DNA from: Clostridia bacterium
GTDB taxonomy: Bacteria > Bacillota > Clostridia > Oscillospirales > CAG-272
Assembly: GCA_017447775.1 (NCBI GenBank)
Contig: JAFSMU010000029.1
Span: forward strand, 1 to 64,000
Length of the DNA stretch: 64,000 bases
Direction: 5' to 3'
The notes beneath the pieces were generated by a model. It searched no databases, was not told where the DNA came from, and saw only the letters and a list, made by a program, of their open reading frames with translations. This document shows positions 51,256 to 61,338 of the stretch, in pieces. Numbering within the stretch: the first letter of the stretch is position 1; each line of letters starts with the position of its first letter. Position numbers and translations under genes: made by a program.

Positions 51256-51684
51256 ATGAGCCACGACGAGATGCTTCTCGACGAGATCTACAAAAGCGTA
51301 ACGATGGGGAGCGATTCCGTTTCCACTCTGATCGGAAAAACGACTGACACGGCGATGAAAAAAGACCTTACCGCGCAGCTTGAAGGGTATCAGCGTTTTG
51401 CCAACACGGCAAGGGAAAAGCTTGAAGCGCAGAATATGAAAGTGAAGGAAAGCGGCGTGTTCACGAAAATGTCGGCTGAGGTGGCGCTGAACATGACGAC
51501 GCTTGTCGACAACTCAACGACGAAGATCGCCGAAATGATGATAAACGGCTCGACGATGGGCGTTATCGAAATAACGCGCAAACTGCGCGAAACGCCAAAC
51601 GCCGCCGATGACACAAAAAAGGTCGCGTCTGACTTCGTTACGTTTGAAGAAAACAACATCGACAAAATGAAAACGTATCTGTAA
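51256..51684 (+). CDS. Conserved small helical protein of unknown function
   Basis: 142 residues, all helical: DEIYKSVTMGSDSVSTL, LEGYQRFANTAREKL and AEMMINGSTMGVIEITRKL. It looks like a widespread Clostridia hypothetical family with a four-helix, ferritin-like shape; I know no function. The start is uncertain: the ATG lacks a close SD, while AAAGGGG lies about 20 bases upstream next to an in-frame GTG at 51226. Single gene with a promoter and terminator. Confidence 0.7.
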   Translation: MSHDEMLLDEIYKSVTMGSDSVSTLIGKTTDTAMKKDLTAQLEGYQRFANTAREKLEAQNMKVKESGVFTKMSAEVALNMTTLVDNSTTKIAEMMINGSTMGVIEITRKLRETPNAADDTKKVASDFVTFEENNIDKMKTYL

Positions 51685-51689
51685 GCGGC

Positions 51690-51718
51690 AAAAAGTCCGA
51701 TCGGTATCGGACTTTTTT
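51690..51718 (+). terminator. Terminator
   Basis: AAAAAGTCCGAT-CGGT-ATCGGACTTTTT then T. Confidence 0.9.
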
Positions 51719-51739
51719 GTTTTATTTCACGATATCCCC

Positions 51740-51767
51740 TTGCGGATTTTTAATTTTTATGTATAAT
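51740..51767 (+). promoter_or_regulatory. Promoter of the glg operon
   Basis: TTGCGG (51740-51745), 16 bases, TATAAT (51762-51767). Confidence 0.7.
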
Positions 51768-51817
51768 AGTATTTTAGATAGATATGCCTATATAAATTTA
51801 TCTTCGGAGGATTCGCA

Positions 51818-53017
51818 ATGTACAGAAAAAAAGAATGTATCGCAATGCTTCTTGCGGGAGGGCAAGGCAGCCGTCTTTACGTGCTGACAGAGAAAAATGC
51901 CAAACCCGCCGTTCCGTTTGGCGGAAAATATCGCATAATTGATTTTCCGATGTCCAACTGTGTGAACTCCGGCATTGATACCGTCGGCGTCCTTACCCAG
52001 TATCAGCCGCTCGTTCTTAACGAATACATAGGCAACGGACAACCTTGGGACCTTGACAGAGTTCACGGCGGCGTTATGGTGCTGCCTCCTTATCAGGGAA
52101 AGAAATCGTCGGACTGGTATCGCGGAACGGCGAACGCCATCTATCAGAATATGGCTTTCATACGCAGATACAGCCCGGATTACGTCCTTATCCTTTCGGG
52201 CGACCACATATATAAAATGGACTATTCCGAAATGCTCGACCTTCACAAAAAGAGCAACGCGGACTGCACCATAGCGGTGCTTGAGGTTCCGATGGAGGAA
52301 GCGCACCGCTTCGGAATACTCAGCACGGACTCAGAGGGACGCATAACGGAATTTGAGGAAAAACCGAAAGAGCCGAAATCGAACAAGGCTTCGATGGGTA
52401 TATACATATTCAGCCGCGAGGTGCTTGAAGAATACCTCACGCGCGACGAGCTTGATCCGAACTCGTCCAACGACTTCGGCAAGAACGTCATCCCCGCAAT
52501 GCTTTCCGACGGCAAGCGGATGTTCTCATATACGTTTGACGGATATTGGAAAGACGTCGGCACGATACAGAGCTTGTGGGAAGCGAATATGGACCTTCTC
52601 GGCGAAAAACCGAACTTTGATATTCACGACAAGAACTGGCGCATTTTCTACCGCAACAACGCGGAGCCGCCCCAGTTCATACGCGACGGCGCCATCATTG
52701 ACAATTCGCTTATCACCGAAGGATGCGACGTTGCGGGAACGGTCATAAATTCCGTGATCTCAAGCGGCGTTAAGATAGAAGCGGGCGCGGTCGTGCGCGA
52801 CAGCGTAATTATGAGCGGCGTTACGGTAAAATCGGGCGCTGAGATCGACTACTCGATCATCGACGCCGACACCGTGATCGAGCGCGACGCCGTTGTCGGC
52901 GAAAAGCTCGGAAATGGCGCAAAGATAACGGTCATAGCGTCGGGCATCGAGATCCCGCAGGGCAAAACGGTCGCCGCAGGCTCGATGATAGACCGCTCTA
53001 ATGCGGACAAGCTGTAA
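51818..53017 (+). CDS. glgC: Glucose-1-phosphate adenylyltransferase, catalytic subunit
   Basis: 399 residues. Makes ADP-glucose from glucose-1-P and ATP, the committed step of glycogen synthesis. Nucleotidyltransferase motif [25 protein letters not shown]-type (G-G-x-G-x-R-L, Lys), [10 protein letters not shown], and a C-terminal left-handed beta-helix ([20 protein letters not shown] region). First of the glg genes. In Firmicutes GlgC works with GlgD, encoded next. GGAGG before the ATG. Confidence 0.97.
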   Translation: MYRKKECIAMLLAGGQGSRLYVLTEKNAKPAVPFGGKYRIIDFPMSNCVNSGIDTVGVLTQYQPLVLNEYIGNGQPWDLDRVHGGVMVLPPYQGKKSSDWYRGTANAIYQNMAFIRRYSPDYVLILSGDHIYKMDYSEMLDLHKKSNADCTIAVLEVPMEEAHRFGILSTDSEGRITEFEEKPKEPKSNKASMGIYIFSREVLEEYLTRDELDPNSSNDFGKNVIPAMLSDGKRMFSYTFDGYWKDVGTIQSLWEANMDLLGEKPNFDIHDKNWRIFYRNNAEPPQFIRDGAIIDNSLITEGCDVAGTVINSVISSGVKIEAGAVVRDSVIMSGVTVKSGAEIDYSIIDADTVIERDAVVGEKLGNGAKITVIASGIEIPQGKTVAAGSMIDRSNADKL

Positions 53018-53029
53018 GGAGGGATGAAT

Positions 53030-54157
53030 ATGTCAGTTGCAGGAATTATTTTTTCAAATATCCACGACGAAAATATATCGGAGCTTACAAGGATTCGCTC
53101 GATAGCGTCCGTGCCGTTTGGCTGCCGCTACCGTCTTATCGACTTTGCGCTGTCCAATATGGTCAACTCAAATATAAGCAATATCAACGTAATAACCAAC
53201 ACAAACTATAACTCGCTTATCGACCACCTCGGCTCCGGCAAGGACTGGGACCTTTCGCGCCGCTCGGGCGGACTTAAAATATTCTCCCCGAACAGACTCG
53301 CGCAAAAGACCAATATAGGATACGAAACGCGCCTCGGAGCGCTTCGCACGCTTTCGGCGGTGATCGAAAGCATGACCGACGACTACGTCGTCATCTCCGA
53401 CTGCGACGTTATTTGCAACATCGACTTTGGAAAGATCGTGTCCGAACACGAAAAAAGCGGCGCCGATATGACGCTTATCGTCAAGAAAATTACGGTGGAC
53501 AGAGAAACGGCGCAGAGAAATTCTTTTGTGCGCTCCGACGAGGACGGCAGAATTACCGATATCCTCGTCCACCCCACCGATTTTTCGGGTACGGGCGATA
53601 TGATACTGAATATGATAGTTATGAGCCGCAGATACCTTTACGATATCGTTTGCGACGCGCAGGTACATAACTACACAAGTATTTCCGTCGACATAATAGC
53701 GCGCTACATGAAGGTGAAGAATTACAGAATTTACAGATGCGACGGGCATTTTGCCTGCATTTCGTCGCTTGAGCACTACTTTGCCGAAAATATGGCGCTG
53801 CTCTCCGACAAAAAGCTGTATTCGGAGCTGTTCGAGGCTGAAAACAGACCTATTTACACCAAAGTCAGAAACTCCGCGCCGACATACTATGCAAAAGGTT
53901 CGTGCGTCAAAAACTCGCTGTGCGCCGACGGATGCGTCATCGAGGGCGAGGTAGAAAACTGCATACTGTTCCGCGGCGTTAAGATAGGCAAGGGCGCAAA
54001 GGTGAAAAACTCCATATTGTTCCAGGATGTTTACGTCGGAAACGGGGCGCAGCTCAACTGCGTTATCGCCGATAAAAACGTCGGTATCAGGGACGGGCGC
54101 GTCCTTTCCGGCTGCGAAACGCTGCCGTATTACATTGAAAAGGGTAAGATGATATGA
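53030..54157 (+). CDS. glgD: Glucose-1-phosphate adenylyltransferase, GlgD subunit
   Basis: 375 residues. Same fold as GlgC, but the N-terminal motif has lost the GGxGxRL loop (AGIIFSNIHDENISELT), as is normal for the non-catalytic or regulatory GlgD subunit. C-terminal beta-helix (NSLCADGCVIEGEVENCILF). I prefer the second of two close ATGs, which has AAGGAGG at proper spacing. Its stop overlaps glgA by four bases. Confidence 0.95.
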   Translation: MSVAGIIFSNIHDENISELTRIRSIASVPFGCRYRLIDFALSNMVNSNISNINVITNTNYNSLIDHLGSGKDWDLSRRSGGLKIFSPNRLAQKTNIGYETRLGALRTLSAVIESMTDDYVVISDCDVICNIDFGKIVSEHEKSGADMTLIVKKITVDRETAQRNSFVRSDEDGRITDILVHPTDFSGTGDMILNMIVMSRRYLYDIVCDAQVHNYTSISVDIIARYMKVKNYRIYRCDGHFACISSLEHYFAENMALLSDKKLYSELFEAENRPIYTKVRNSAPTYYAKGSCVKNSLCADGCVIEGEVENCILFRGVKIGKGAKVKNSILFQDVYVGNGAQLNCVIADKNVGIRDGRVLSGCETLPYYIEKGKMI

Positions 54158-55581
54158 CAAACTCGATTTTATTCGCCGGCGGAGAGATACTTCCGTTTGC
54201 GGCGACGGGAGGGCTTGGGGACGTTCTCGGCTCGCTTCCCGAGGCTGTAAAACGCCGCCGTCGCTCAATGGACGTGCGCGCCGTGATGCCGCTTTATTCA
54301 AAAGTTTCGGCGGAATGGCGCAAAAAGATGACTTTTGTAAAGGCCATCACCGTAAAGGTCGCGTGGCGGCAGGAATACTGCGGCATATTCTCGCTGAAAA
54401 AGGGCGGGGTGACGTACTATTTCATCGACAACGAAAAATATTTTTCCCGTCCGTCGCTTTACGGCGAGTTTGACGACGCGGAGCGCTTTGCGTTCTTCTC
54501 CGGGGCAGTTCTCGATCTTATGAGCGCCGTCGATTTCTTCCCGCAGGTGCTTCACGCAAACGACTGGCAGACAGCGCCCGCCGTTATTATGCTGAAATCG
54601 AATTATTCGTCCGACGAAAGATATAAGGCGGTCAAAGCTATTTATACGATTCATAACGTCGACTATCAGGGCGACTTTGATATGTCGATATACGACGACG
54701 TGTTCGGCTTTGACTGGAAAGTGCGCGACAAAGTCGACTTCTACGGAAGGATCAACCTTACCAAAGGCGCCGTTGAGCTTGCCGATTTCATAACGACGGT
54801 AAGCCCGAATTACGCGCGCCAGATACAGACTCCCGAATATGCGCACGGGCTTGACGGCGTGCTGTCGGCGGCGTCATATAAGCTTGACGGCATCATCAAC
54901 GGCATCGACTACAAGCTCAACGACCCCGAAAGCGACCCGGATATACCGAAAAACTTTTCAAGCGATGATCTTTCCGGCAAAGCGGAGTGCAAGGCGGAGC
55001 TTCAGCGCCGCTTCGGACTTGAAATTCGTCCCGGCGTTCCGCTTATTGCGATGATCTCGCGCCTTGCGGGGCATAAGGGGTTCGATCTTGTTATGCGCGT
55101 ATGCGATGAAATGATGCAAAACGACGTTCAGTTCGTTCTGCTCGGCACGGGCGAGGAACAATACGAAGAATTCTTCCGCCGCTTTGCAGACAGGCACCAA
55201 AAGCGCGCAGGCGTGTCGATCTCATACGACCGCAAGCTTTCAAAACTCATATACGCCGGTGCGGATATGTTCCTTATGCCGTCAAAGAGCGAGGCGTGCG
55301 GACTGGCGCAGATGATAGCGTCGCGCTATGGAACGGTGCCGATAGTTCGTGAAACGGGCGGCCTTTACGACACTATAAAGCCGTATGGAGCGGGCGGCAA
55401 CGGATTTACATTCTCCGCATACAATGCACACGATATGCTCTACGTCATAAGAGAGGCTGAGGGCGTGTACCGCGACGCCGACAAATGGCACGAGCTTATG
55501 CTGCGCGCCATGAGCGTTGACTTTTCATGGGGCGCGTCGGCGAAAAAATATATATCAATGTACGATAAAATCATAAAGTGA
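54154..55581 (+). CDS. glgA: Glycogen synthase (ADP-glucose type)
   Basis: 475 residues, GT5/GT-B. Acceptor-site region LPFAATGGLGDVLGSLPEA near residue 12 (usually KxGGLxDV; Thr stands where Lys is normal), HANDWQTA near 130, IHNVDYQGDFD, and the C-terminal donor site MPSKSEACGLAQMIA (catalytic Glu). Extends alpha-1,4-glucan. Coupled to glgD by a four-base overlap. Confidence 0.95.
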   Translation: MTNSILFAGGEILPFAATGGLGDVLGSLPEAVKRRRRSMDVRAVMPLYSKVSAEWRKKMTFVKAITVKVAWRQEYCGIFSLKKGGVTYYFIDNEKYFSRPSLYGEFDDAERFAFFSGAVLDLMSAVDFFPQVLHANDWQTAPAVIMLKSNYSSDERYKAVKAIYTIHNVDYQGDFDMSIYDDVFGFDWKVRDKVDFYGRINLTKGAVELADFITTVSPNYARQIQTPEYAHGLDGVLSAASYKLDGIINGIDYKLNDPESDPDIPKNFSSDDLSGKAECKAELQRRFGLEIRPGVPLIAMISRLAGHKGFDLVMRVCDEMMQNDVQFVLLGTGEEQYEEFFRRFADRHQKRAGVSISYDRKLSKLIYAGADMFLMPSKSEACGLAQMIASRYGTVPIVRETGGLYDTIKPYGAGGNGFTFSAYNAHDMLYVIREAEGVYRDADKWHELMLRAMSVDFSWGASAKKYISMYDKIIK

Positions 55582-55595
55582 TCAAGGAGACACAT

Positions 55596-58028
55596 ATGGC
55601 AAATAATCAAACCAAAGCACAGATCAGAGCGGCGCTCGACGAAAAACTCTCGCGTTCATTCGGAACGAGAGCGGAAAATGCCACGAAAGATCAGATGTAT
55701 CGCGCCGTTCTTTTGACGGTGCGCGACGTGCTTACTAAAAAGCGCGGCGAATTCACACACGCATTCAAGGACGCAAAGGCAAAGCGCGTGTACTATCTTT
55801 GCATGGAATTCCTTATCGGGCGTTCGCTTAAAAACAACCTCCGCAACCTCGGCGTTGCCGACGAATACGCGGAAGTTCTCAAAGAGATAGGCTATAGCAT
55901 CGACGAAATCTACGAAATGGAACCCGATCCGGGACTCGGAAACGGCGGACTTGGCAGACTTGCGTCGTGCTTTATGGACTCGCTCACAACTCTCGACTAT
56001 CCCGCAACGGGATTTTCGCTGTGCTATGAGTACGGACTTTTCAAACAGAAGATAATCGACGGAAACCAGGTAGAGCTTCCCGACGTATGGATGCCGCGCG
56101 GTGAGGATTGGCTCGTTCCGCGCGCCGACCGCACATTCCCGGTTCGTTTTGGCGGAAAGATCGAGGAACGCTGGACAAACGGACACCTTGACATTATCCA
56201 CACCGACTACGACGAGGTGCAGGCCGTCGCTTACGATATGATGATATCCGGCGCCGACAGCTTCGGCGTAAACAACCTCCGTCTGTGGAAAGCGCAGGAC
56301 ATAAAGAACTTCAATATGAAGCTGTTCACGCAGGGACAGTATATGCAGGCGGTTCAGGAAAACACAGAGGCGCAGACGCTTACAAAGGTGCTTTACCCGT
56401 CGGACGATCATACCGAGGGCAAGCTTCTTCGCCTTTCGCAGCAGTATTTCCTTGTCAGCGCGTCGCTTCAAAACATCATTGCAAACCACCTTGCGACATT
56501 CGGCACGCTTTCAAACTTTGCCGATAAGGTCGCCATCCATATAAACGATACGCACCCGGCTCTCGTAATTCCCGAAATGATGCGTATTTTCACCGATACT
56601 TATTCATTTTCGTGGGAAACGGCGTGGGGAATGGTCACAAAGACCGTTTCTTACACAAACCATACCGTTCTTCCCGAGGCGCTTGAAAAATGGAACGAGG
56701 ACCTGTTCCGCCTCCGCCTGCCGAGAATTTATCAGATCGTCTGCGAGATAAACAGACGCTTCTGCGCTGATCTTTGGAATATGTACCCCGGCGACTGGAA
56801 CCGCATTTCCGATATGGCGATCATCGCAAACGGACAGGTAAGAATGGCAAATCTTTCCGTTGTCGGCTCTTATGCCGTGAACGGTGTTTCAAAGCTCCAT
56901 TCCGAAATACTCAAAAAATCCGTATTCCACGACTTCTATCAGGCAATGCCGGAGAAGTTTACAAACGTTACAAACGGCATCGCTCACCGCCGCTGGCTGT
57001 GCTATTCCAACCCCAAGCTCGCGGCTTTGCTCGACGAAACGATCGGCACGGGATATCGCAAAAACTCGGAGGAGATAGCAAAATTCGCAAAATACATAAA
57101 CGACAAGAGCGTTTCCGATAAAGTAAGAGAGATAAAGCACCGCAACAAAGAGAGCTTTGCCGCGTGGTACCGTGCAAAAACGGGCAACACCATCGACACG
57201 CACTCCTTGTTTGACGTTCAGGTAAAGCGCATCCACGAGTACAAACGGCAGCTTTTGAACGTCCTCAAAATCGTTGCGCTTTACAATGATATGAAGGCAA
57301 ACCCGAATGGCGACTATATGCCAAAGACCTTTATCTTCGGCGGAAAGGCCGCCCCGGGGTACTATATGGCAAAATCGATAATCAAGCTTATATGTATGCT
57401 TGGCAAAGAGCTTGAAAACGACCCCGACGTAAAGGGACGCCTTCGCGTCGTTTACGTTGAGGATTACAACGTTTCAGCGGCGGAAATACTTATGCCGGCG
57501 ACCGATATAAGCGAGCAGATCTCCCTTGCGGGCAAAGAGGCGAGCGGCACGGGATGCATGAAGTTTATGATCAACGGTGCGATCACCGTCGGAACGCTTG
57601 ACGGTGCCAACGTCGAGATGGCGGACGCCGTCGGCGAGGACAACATATTCATCTTCGGACTTACGGCGCGCGAGGTCGACGAACTCTGGCAGAGAGGATA
57701 CAGCTCACTTTCGTATTACAACACAAGCGCAAGACTGCGCGCGGCTGTCGACCGCATCGGCAGAGGACTCGGCGGCGAGGACTTCTCCGAGATCGTGAGA
57801 TACCTCCTTTCCGATATGAACATAGCGGACCCGTATATGTGCCTTGCCGATTTCGACTCGTATATGAACGTATATACAGACGCGGCGGCGCTTTACGACA
57901 ACCGCGCCGAATGGACGAAAAAAGCGATGATAAACATCGCGGGAGCGGGATATTTCTCATCCGACCGTTCGATAAAAGAATACTCGGATAAGATCTGGCA
58001 TCTTCAAAGCATCAAACCTAAAAAATAA
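55596..58028 (+). CDS. glgP: Glycogen/starch phosphorylase
   Basis: 810-residue GT35 enzyme releasing glucose-1-P from glycogen. Motifs: YLCMEFLIGRSL, LGNGGLGRLASCFMDS, HINDTHPALVIPE, NGIAHRRWL and the PLP-lysine block EASGTGCMKFMINGAI. The ATG at 55596 has AAGGAG upstream. Its TAA shares a base with the next ATG. Presence in the synthesis operon suggests glycogen turnover is co-regulated. Confidence 0.97.
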   Translation: MANNQTKAQIRAALDEKLSRSFGTRAENATKDQMYRAVLLTVRDVLTKKRGEFTHAFKDAKAKRVYYLCMEFLIGRSLKNNLRNLGVADEYAEVLKEIGYSIDEIYEMEPDPGLGNGGLGRLASCFMDSLTTLDYPATGFSLCYEYGLFKQKIIDGNQVELPDVWMPRGEDWLVPRADRTFPVRFGGKIEERWTNGHLDIIHTDYDEVQAVAYDMMISGADSFGVNNLRLWKAQDIKNFNMKLFTQGQYMQAVQENTEAQTLTKVLYPSDDHTEGKLLRLSQQYFLVSASLQNIIANHLATFGTLSNFADKVAIHINDTHPALVIPEMMRIFTDTYSFSWETAWGMVTKTVSYTNHTVLPEALEKWNEDLFRLRLPRIYQIVCEINRRFCADLWNMYPGDWNRISDMAIIANGQVRMANLSVVGSYAVNGVSKLHSEILKKSVFHDFYQAMPEKFTNVTNGIAHRRWLCYSNPKLAALLDETIGTGYRKNSEEIAKFAKYINDKSVSDKVREIKHRNKESFAAWYRAKTGNTIDTHSLFDVQVKRIHEYKRQLLNVLKIVALYNDMKANPNGDYMPKTFIFGGKAAPGYYMAKSIIKLICMLGKELENDPDVKGRLRVVYVEDYNVSAAEILMPATDISEQISLAGKEASGTGCMKFMINGAITVGTLDGANVEMADAVGEDNIFIFGLTAREVDELWQRGYSSLSYYNTSARLRAAVDRIGRGLGGEDFSEIVRYLLSDMNIADPYMCLADFDSYMNVYTDAAALYDNRAEWTKKAMINIAGAGYFSSDRSIKEYSDKIWHLQSIKPKK

Positions 58029-59941
58029 TGGCGGGATTTGAAAGATTTTCTTCACCGCTGACCTACGCGGAACACAAATTCATCGACGGGACGCCGTGCG
58101 ACGGACGCGGCGCTTTTCCCGTCGGAAGCGTGATAAAATTTGAAATAGACGCGCCCGCTAACGCGAAAAACGCAAGGCTTATCGTTCTTTCGGACGAGAG
58201 CGGGCATGTGAGCGAGCTTGAAATGGCTCAAAACGGGCGCGCGTTCTCGATAACAGTCGATCTTTCATGCGACGGGCCTTTTGCGACGGGACTTTACTTT
58301 TATAAATACGTTTTCACGGCGCCCGACGGCGTGTTTGAAATGCACCGCCGCGCCTCTGACTACGGCGAGGAGATAGACTACGCAAAAGACGGATTTGACT
58401 GCGCGTTCCAGCTTCTCGTTTATAAAAAGCGCAAAAAATACCCGGAATACATGAAAAACGCCGTTATGTACCAGATTTTTCCCGACAGATTTTATTCAAG
58501 CGGGAAAACGAAGCTGAGAGGTGACGCTGTGCGTCAGTATCCGGGCGAGGTACCGATATATCCCGAGCGCGGGAAAAGATTTCTCAACAACAACTTTTAC
58601 CTCGGCGACCTTTGGGGAGTGGCGCAAAAGCTCGACTATCTAAGTTCGCTCGGCGTAAATATCATATACCTCAACCCGATCTTCAAGGCGTATTCAAATC
58701 ACCGCTACGACACGGGCGATTATATGCACGTTGACGAAATGCTCGGCGGCGACAAAGCGCTTTCGCACCTTATCAAACAGGCGAAGCGCCGCGGGATCCG
58801 CATTATTCTCGACGGTGTGTTCAACCACACGGGCGCTGACAGCGTGTACTTCAACAAAAACGGAAATTATGACAGCGTCGGCGCATATCAGTCAAAAAGC
58901 TCGCCGTATTATAAATGGTACAACTTCAAAAAATTCCCGGACGATTATGAGTGCTGGTGGGGCTTCAAGTCGCTGCCGCGCGTTATGTGCGACCTTAAGG
59001 AATACCGCGAGTTCATCTGCGGCAAGGACGGCGTTATCCGCACGTATCTTAAAAAAGGCGTAAGCGGCTGGCGACTTGACGTTGCGGATGAGCTGAGCGA
59101 CGACTTCCTTGCGTCGCTGAAAGATGCGGCCGTGTCCGAAAAGGACGACGCTGTCGTCATCGGCGAGGTCTGGGAGGACGCGACGAATAAATTTTCCTAC
59201 GGCGCGCGCCGCAAGTATTTTCAGGGAGCAGAGCTTGACGGGGTGATGAACTACCCGTGCCGCGGCGCGATAATAAATTACCTCAAAAACGGCGACTATC
59301 TCGGGTTAATTTCGACGCTCCGCCGCATTTACGGCAACTACCCGCCGGAAAGCGCGAAAATGTGTATGAACATTCTCGGAACGCACGATACGGAGCGCGT
59401 TCTGACTGCGCTTTGCGGCATATCTTCGGACGAAAAAAGCAAAGCGGAGCTTGCGGAGATCAAACTCGGTGAAAATGAGCGCAAGCGCGGGATAAAGCTG
59501 CTTAAAATGGCGTTTTTGCTGATTTCAACGCTCCCCGGCGTGCCGTGCATCTACTACGGCGACGAGGCGGGAATGGAAGGGTACGGCGATCCGCTGTGCC
59601 GCGGATTTTTCCCGTGGGACGCGCAAAATGACGATATTGCGGAATGGTTCAGGGCGGTTGCAAAAATAAAACGCACAGACGAAATACTTGCCGAGGGCGA
59701 TTTGAACATCAGATTTGCCGATTCCGATATCTGCTGTATCGAAAGAACGCTTGGCGATACGGCGACGGTAAGCGTTGCGAACCGCTCGGAGAAAACGTAC
59801 GAATTTTCGTGCCGCGCCGTCGATCTTTTGAGCGGCAAAGGCGGCGACGTTTTTTCGATAGAACCGCTCAGCGCGGCGATATTCAAGATAAAGCGCGACG
59901 ACAGTTACGTCGTTTACGAGAAAATAAAGAGGGAAGAATGA
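58028..59941 (+). CDS. GH13 alpha-amylase/neopullulanase-type glucan hydrolase
   Basis: 637 residues, cytoplasmic. N-terminal beta-sandwich (about 1-130), then a GH13 barrel: DGVFNHTG (region I), GWRLDVADEL (nucleophile Asp, region II), VIGEVWED (acid Glu, region III) and LGTHDTERV (region IV His-Asp). It fits a neopullulanase or cyclomaltodextrinase-type enzyme rather than GlgB. Probably trims or debranches glycogen. Coupled to glgP by one base and to the lipoprotein gene by four. Confidence 0.9.
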   Translation: MAGFERFSSPLTYAEHKFIDGTPCDGRGAFPVGSVIKFEIDAPANAKNARLIVLSDESGHVSELEMAQNGRAFSITVDLSCDGPFATGLYFYKYVFTAPDGVFEMHRRASDYGEEIDYAKDGFDCAFQLLVYKKRKKYPEYMKNAVMYQIFPDRFYSSGKTKLRGDAVRQYPGEVPIYPERGKRFLNNNFYLGDLWGVAQKLDYLSSLGVNIIYLNPIFKAYSNHRYDTGDYMHVDEMLGGDKALSHLIKQAKRRGIRIILDGVFNHTGADSVYFNKNGNYDSVGAYQSKSSPYYKWYNFKKFPDDYECWWGFKSLPRVMCDLKEYREFICGKDGVIRTYLKKGVSGWRLDVADELSDDFLASLKDAAVSEKDDAVVIGEVWEDATNKFSYGARRKYFQGAELDGVMNYPCRGAIINYLKNGDYLGLISTLRRIYGNYPPESAKMCMNILGTHDTERVLTALCGISSDEKSKAELAEIKLGENERKRGIKLLKMAFLLISTLPGVPCIYYGDEAGMEGYGDPLCRGFFPWDAQNDDIAEWFRAVAKIKRTDEILAEGDLNIRFADSDICCIERTLGDTATVSVANRSEKTYEFSCRAVDLLSGKGGDVFSIEPLSAAIFKIKRDDSYVVYEKIKREE

Positions 59942-60270
59942 AAAGACTTGTCATTATTTTGTCGGTGCTTTGCCTGACGCTCGTTTCGTGCGGCAAAGCT
60001 GACGTTGTGATACGCACCGATCTTTCGGCGACGCGCGCGTCGGCGTATATTCCCGCGCTTGAAACGACCGCGATGACGGCCGCCGTCAGCGAGTGGGGAA
60101 TGATGATCTTTGTTGTGAACGTTTCGTCAAAAACGTTTCATATCTCGGATGAATGCTATCACGTCAAGGGTATGAAAGAAGAAAACAAGTCGACGGTCGA
60201 GTCGGTTTCGATCGAGCAGATGATAGCCGACGGATACAAGCCCTGTTCTACCTGCATCGGAAAAGAATAA
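59938..60270 (+). CDS. Small lipoprotein with an HxxxC...CxxC metal-site-like tail
   Basis: 110 residues. Signal peptide with lipobox LTLVSC (acylated Cys near 18). The C-terminal FHISDECYHVKGM, then GYKPCSTCIGK, forms the 'H..eC..v..m......Gy.pC..C' pattern found near the ends of some nucleases and Ada-like metal sites. Likely a membrane-tethered, metal-binding or redox protein; function unknown. Its ATG overlaps the GH13 stop, so it is co-translated with cytoplasmic glycogen enzymes, an odd partner. Confidence 0.8.
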   Translation: MKRLVIILSVLCLTLVSCGKADVVIRTDLSATRASAYIPALETTAMTAAVSEWGMMIFVVNVSSKTFHISDECYHVKGMKEENKSTVESVSIEQMIADGYKPCSTCIGKE

Positions 60271-60315
60271 ATATAAATATGTAAATATGTATATATTTGA
60301 ATTGGAGAATAAAAA

Positions 60316-61338
60316 ATGGCAAAAGTCGTTACATTTGGCGAGATAATGCTTCGTCTTGCTCCCGAGGGGCATTACAGAATACTTCAGGCTGACAACTTTG
60401 AGGCGACGTACGGCGGCGCTGAGGCAAACGTCGCGGTTTCGCTTGCAAACTTCGGAATCGACGCGCGCTTCGTTTCAAAGCTTCCCGCACATGCCGTCGG
60501 TCAGGCGGCGGTGAACTCGCTTCGCCGCTTCGGCGTTGATACGTCGATGATCACACGCGGAGGCGATCGCGTAGGTATTTACTTTATGGAACGCGGCGCG
60601 TCGCAAAGGGGATCGCTTGTCGTTTACGACAGGGCGCATTCATCGATATCGGAAGCGTCGCTATCGGATTTTGACTGGGACGAAATATTTGACGGCGCCG
60701 ATTGGTTCCATTTCACCGGTATCACTCCCGCGCTTGGCGAAAACGTTGCGAAAATCTGCATCGAAGCGTGCCGTGCGGCAAAAAAACGCGGCATAACGAT
60801 CAGCTGTGATCTGAACTACCGCAAAAAGCTTTGGACGCGCGATGAAGCGCGCGCAACAATGAGCGAGGTCGTGAAATACGTCGACGTTTGCATTGCAAAC
60901 GAGGAGGACGCGGCTGACGTTTTCGGCATTTGTGCTCCTGATACGAACATAACAGGCGGCAAACTTGACCGAGACGGTTACAAATACGTTGCAAAAGAAC
61001 TTGCCGACAGATTCGGTTTCAGGACGGTCGCGATCACGCTTCGCTCCTCTATCAGCGCCAGCGACAACGGCTGGGCGGCAATGCTTTACGAGGGCGGGGA
61101 GTATTACTTCTCGAAGGATTATTTGATCCACATCGTTGACCGCGTCGGCGGCGGCGATTCCTTTGGCGCAGGGCTTATTTACGGCTCCGTTTGCGGATTT
61201 GCGCCGCAGGAAAAGCTTGAATTTGCCGTTGCGGCAAGCTGCCTTAAACAGACGATAGAGGGCGATTTCAACTGCGTGACCGTCGATGAAGTAAAAAAAC
61301 TCGCCGGCGGCGACGGAAGCGGAAGGGTGAGCAGATAA
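60316..61338 (+). CDS. kdgK: 2-keto-3-deoxygluconate kinase-like PfkB sugar kinase
   Basis: 340 residues of the ribokinase/PfkB family. N-terminal GEIMLRLAPEGHYRILQAD and GGAEANVAVSLANFG (substrate Gly-Gly), C-terminal DRVGGGDSFGAGLIYG (PfkB signature with catalytic Asp). The 'F...yGGaEaNvA..la..G' form is typical of KDG kinases, which phosphorylate KDG to KDPG in uronate and Entner-Doudoroff-type breakdown. No kdgA aldolase nearby. GGAG precedes the ATG. Stop and the next ATG share one base. Confidence 0.85.
   Translation: MAKVVTFGEIMLRLAPEGHYRILQADNFEATYGGAEANVAVSLANFGIDARFVSKLPAHAVGQAAVNSLRRFGVDTSMITRGGDRVGIYFMERGASQRGSLVVYDRAHSSISEASLSDFDWDEIFDGADWFHFTGITPALGENVAKICIEACRAAKKRGITISCDLNYRKKLWTRDEARATMSEVVKYVDVCIANEEDAADVFGICAPDTNITGGKLDRDGYKYVAKELADRFGFRTVAITLRSSISASDNGWAAMLYEGGEYYFSKDYLIHIVDRVGGGDSFGAGLIYGSVCGFAPQEKLEFAVAASCLKQTIEGDFNCVTVDEVKKLAGGDGSGRVSR

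Noticed and set aside
53168-54301. 377-codon minus-strand frame over glgD/glgA
   Set aside because: Antisense shadow crossing two coupled genes.
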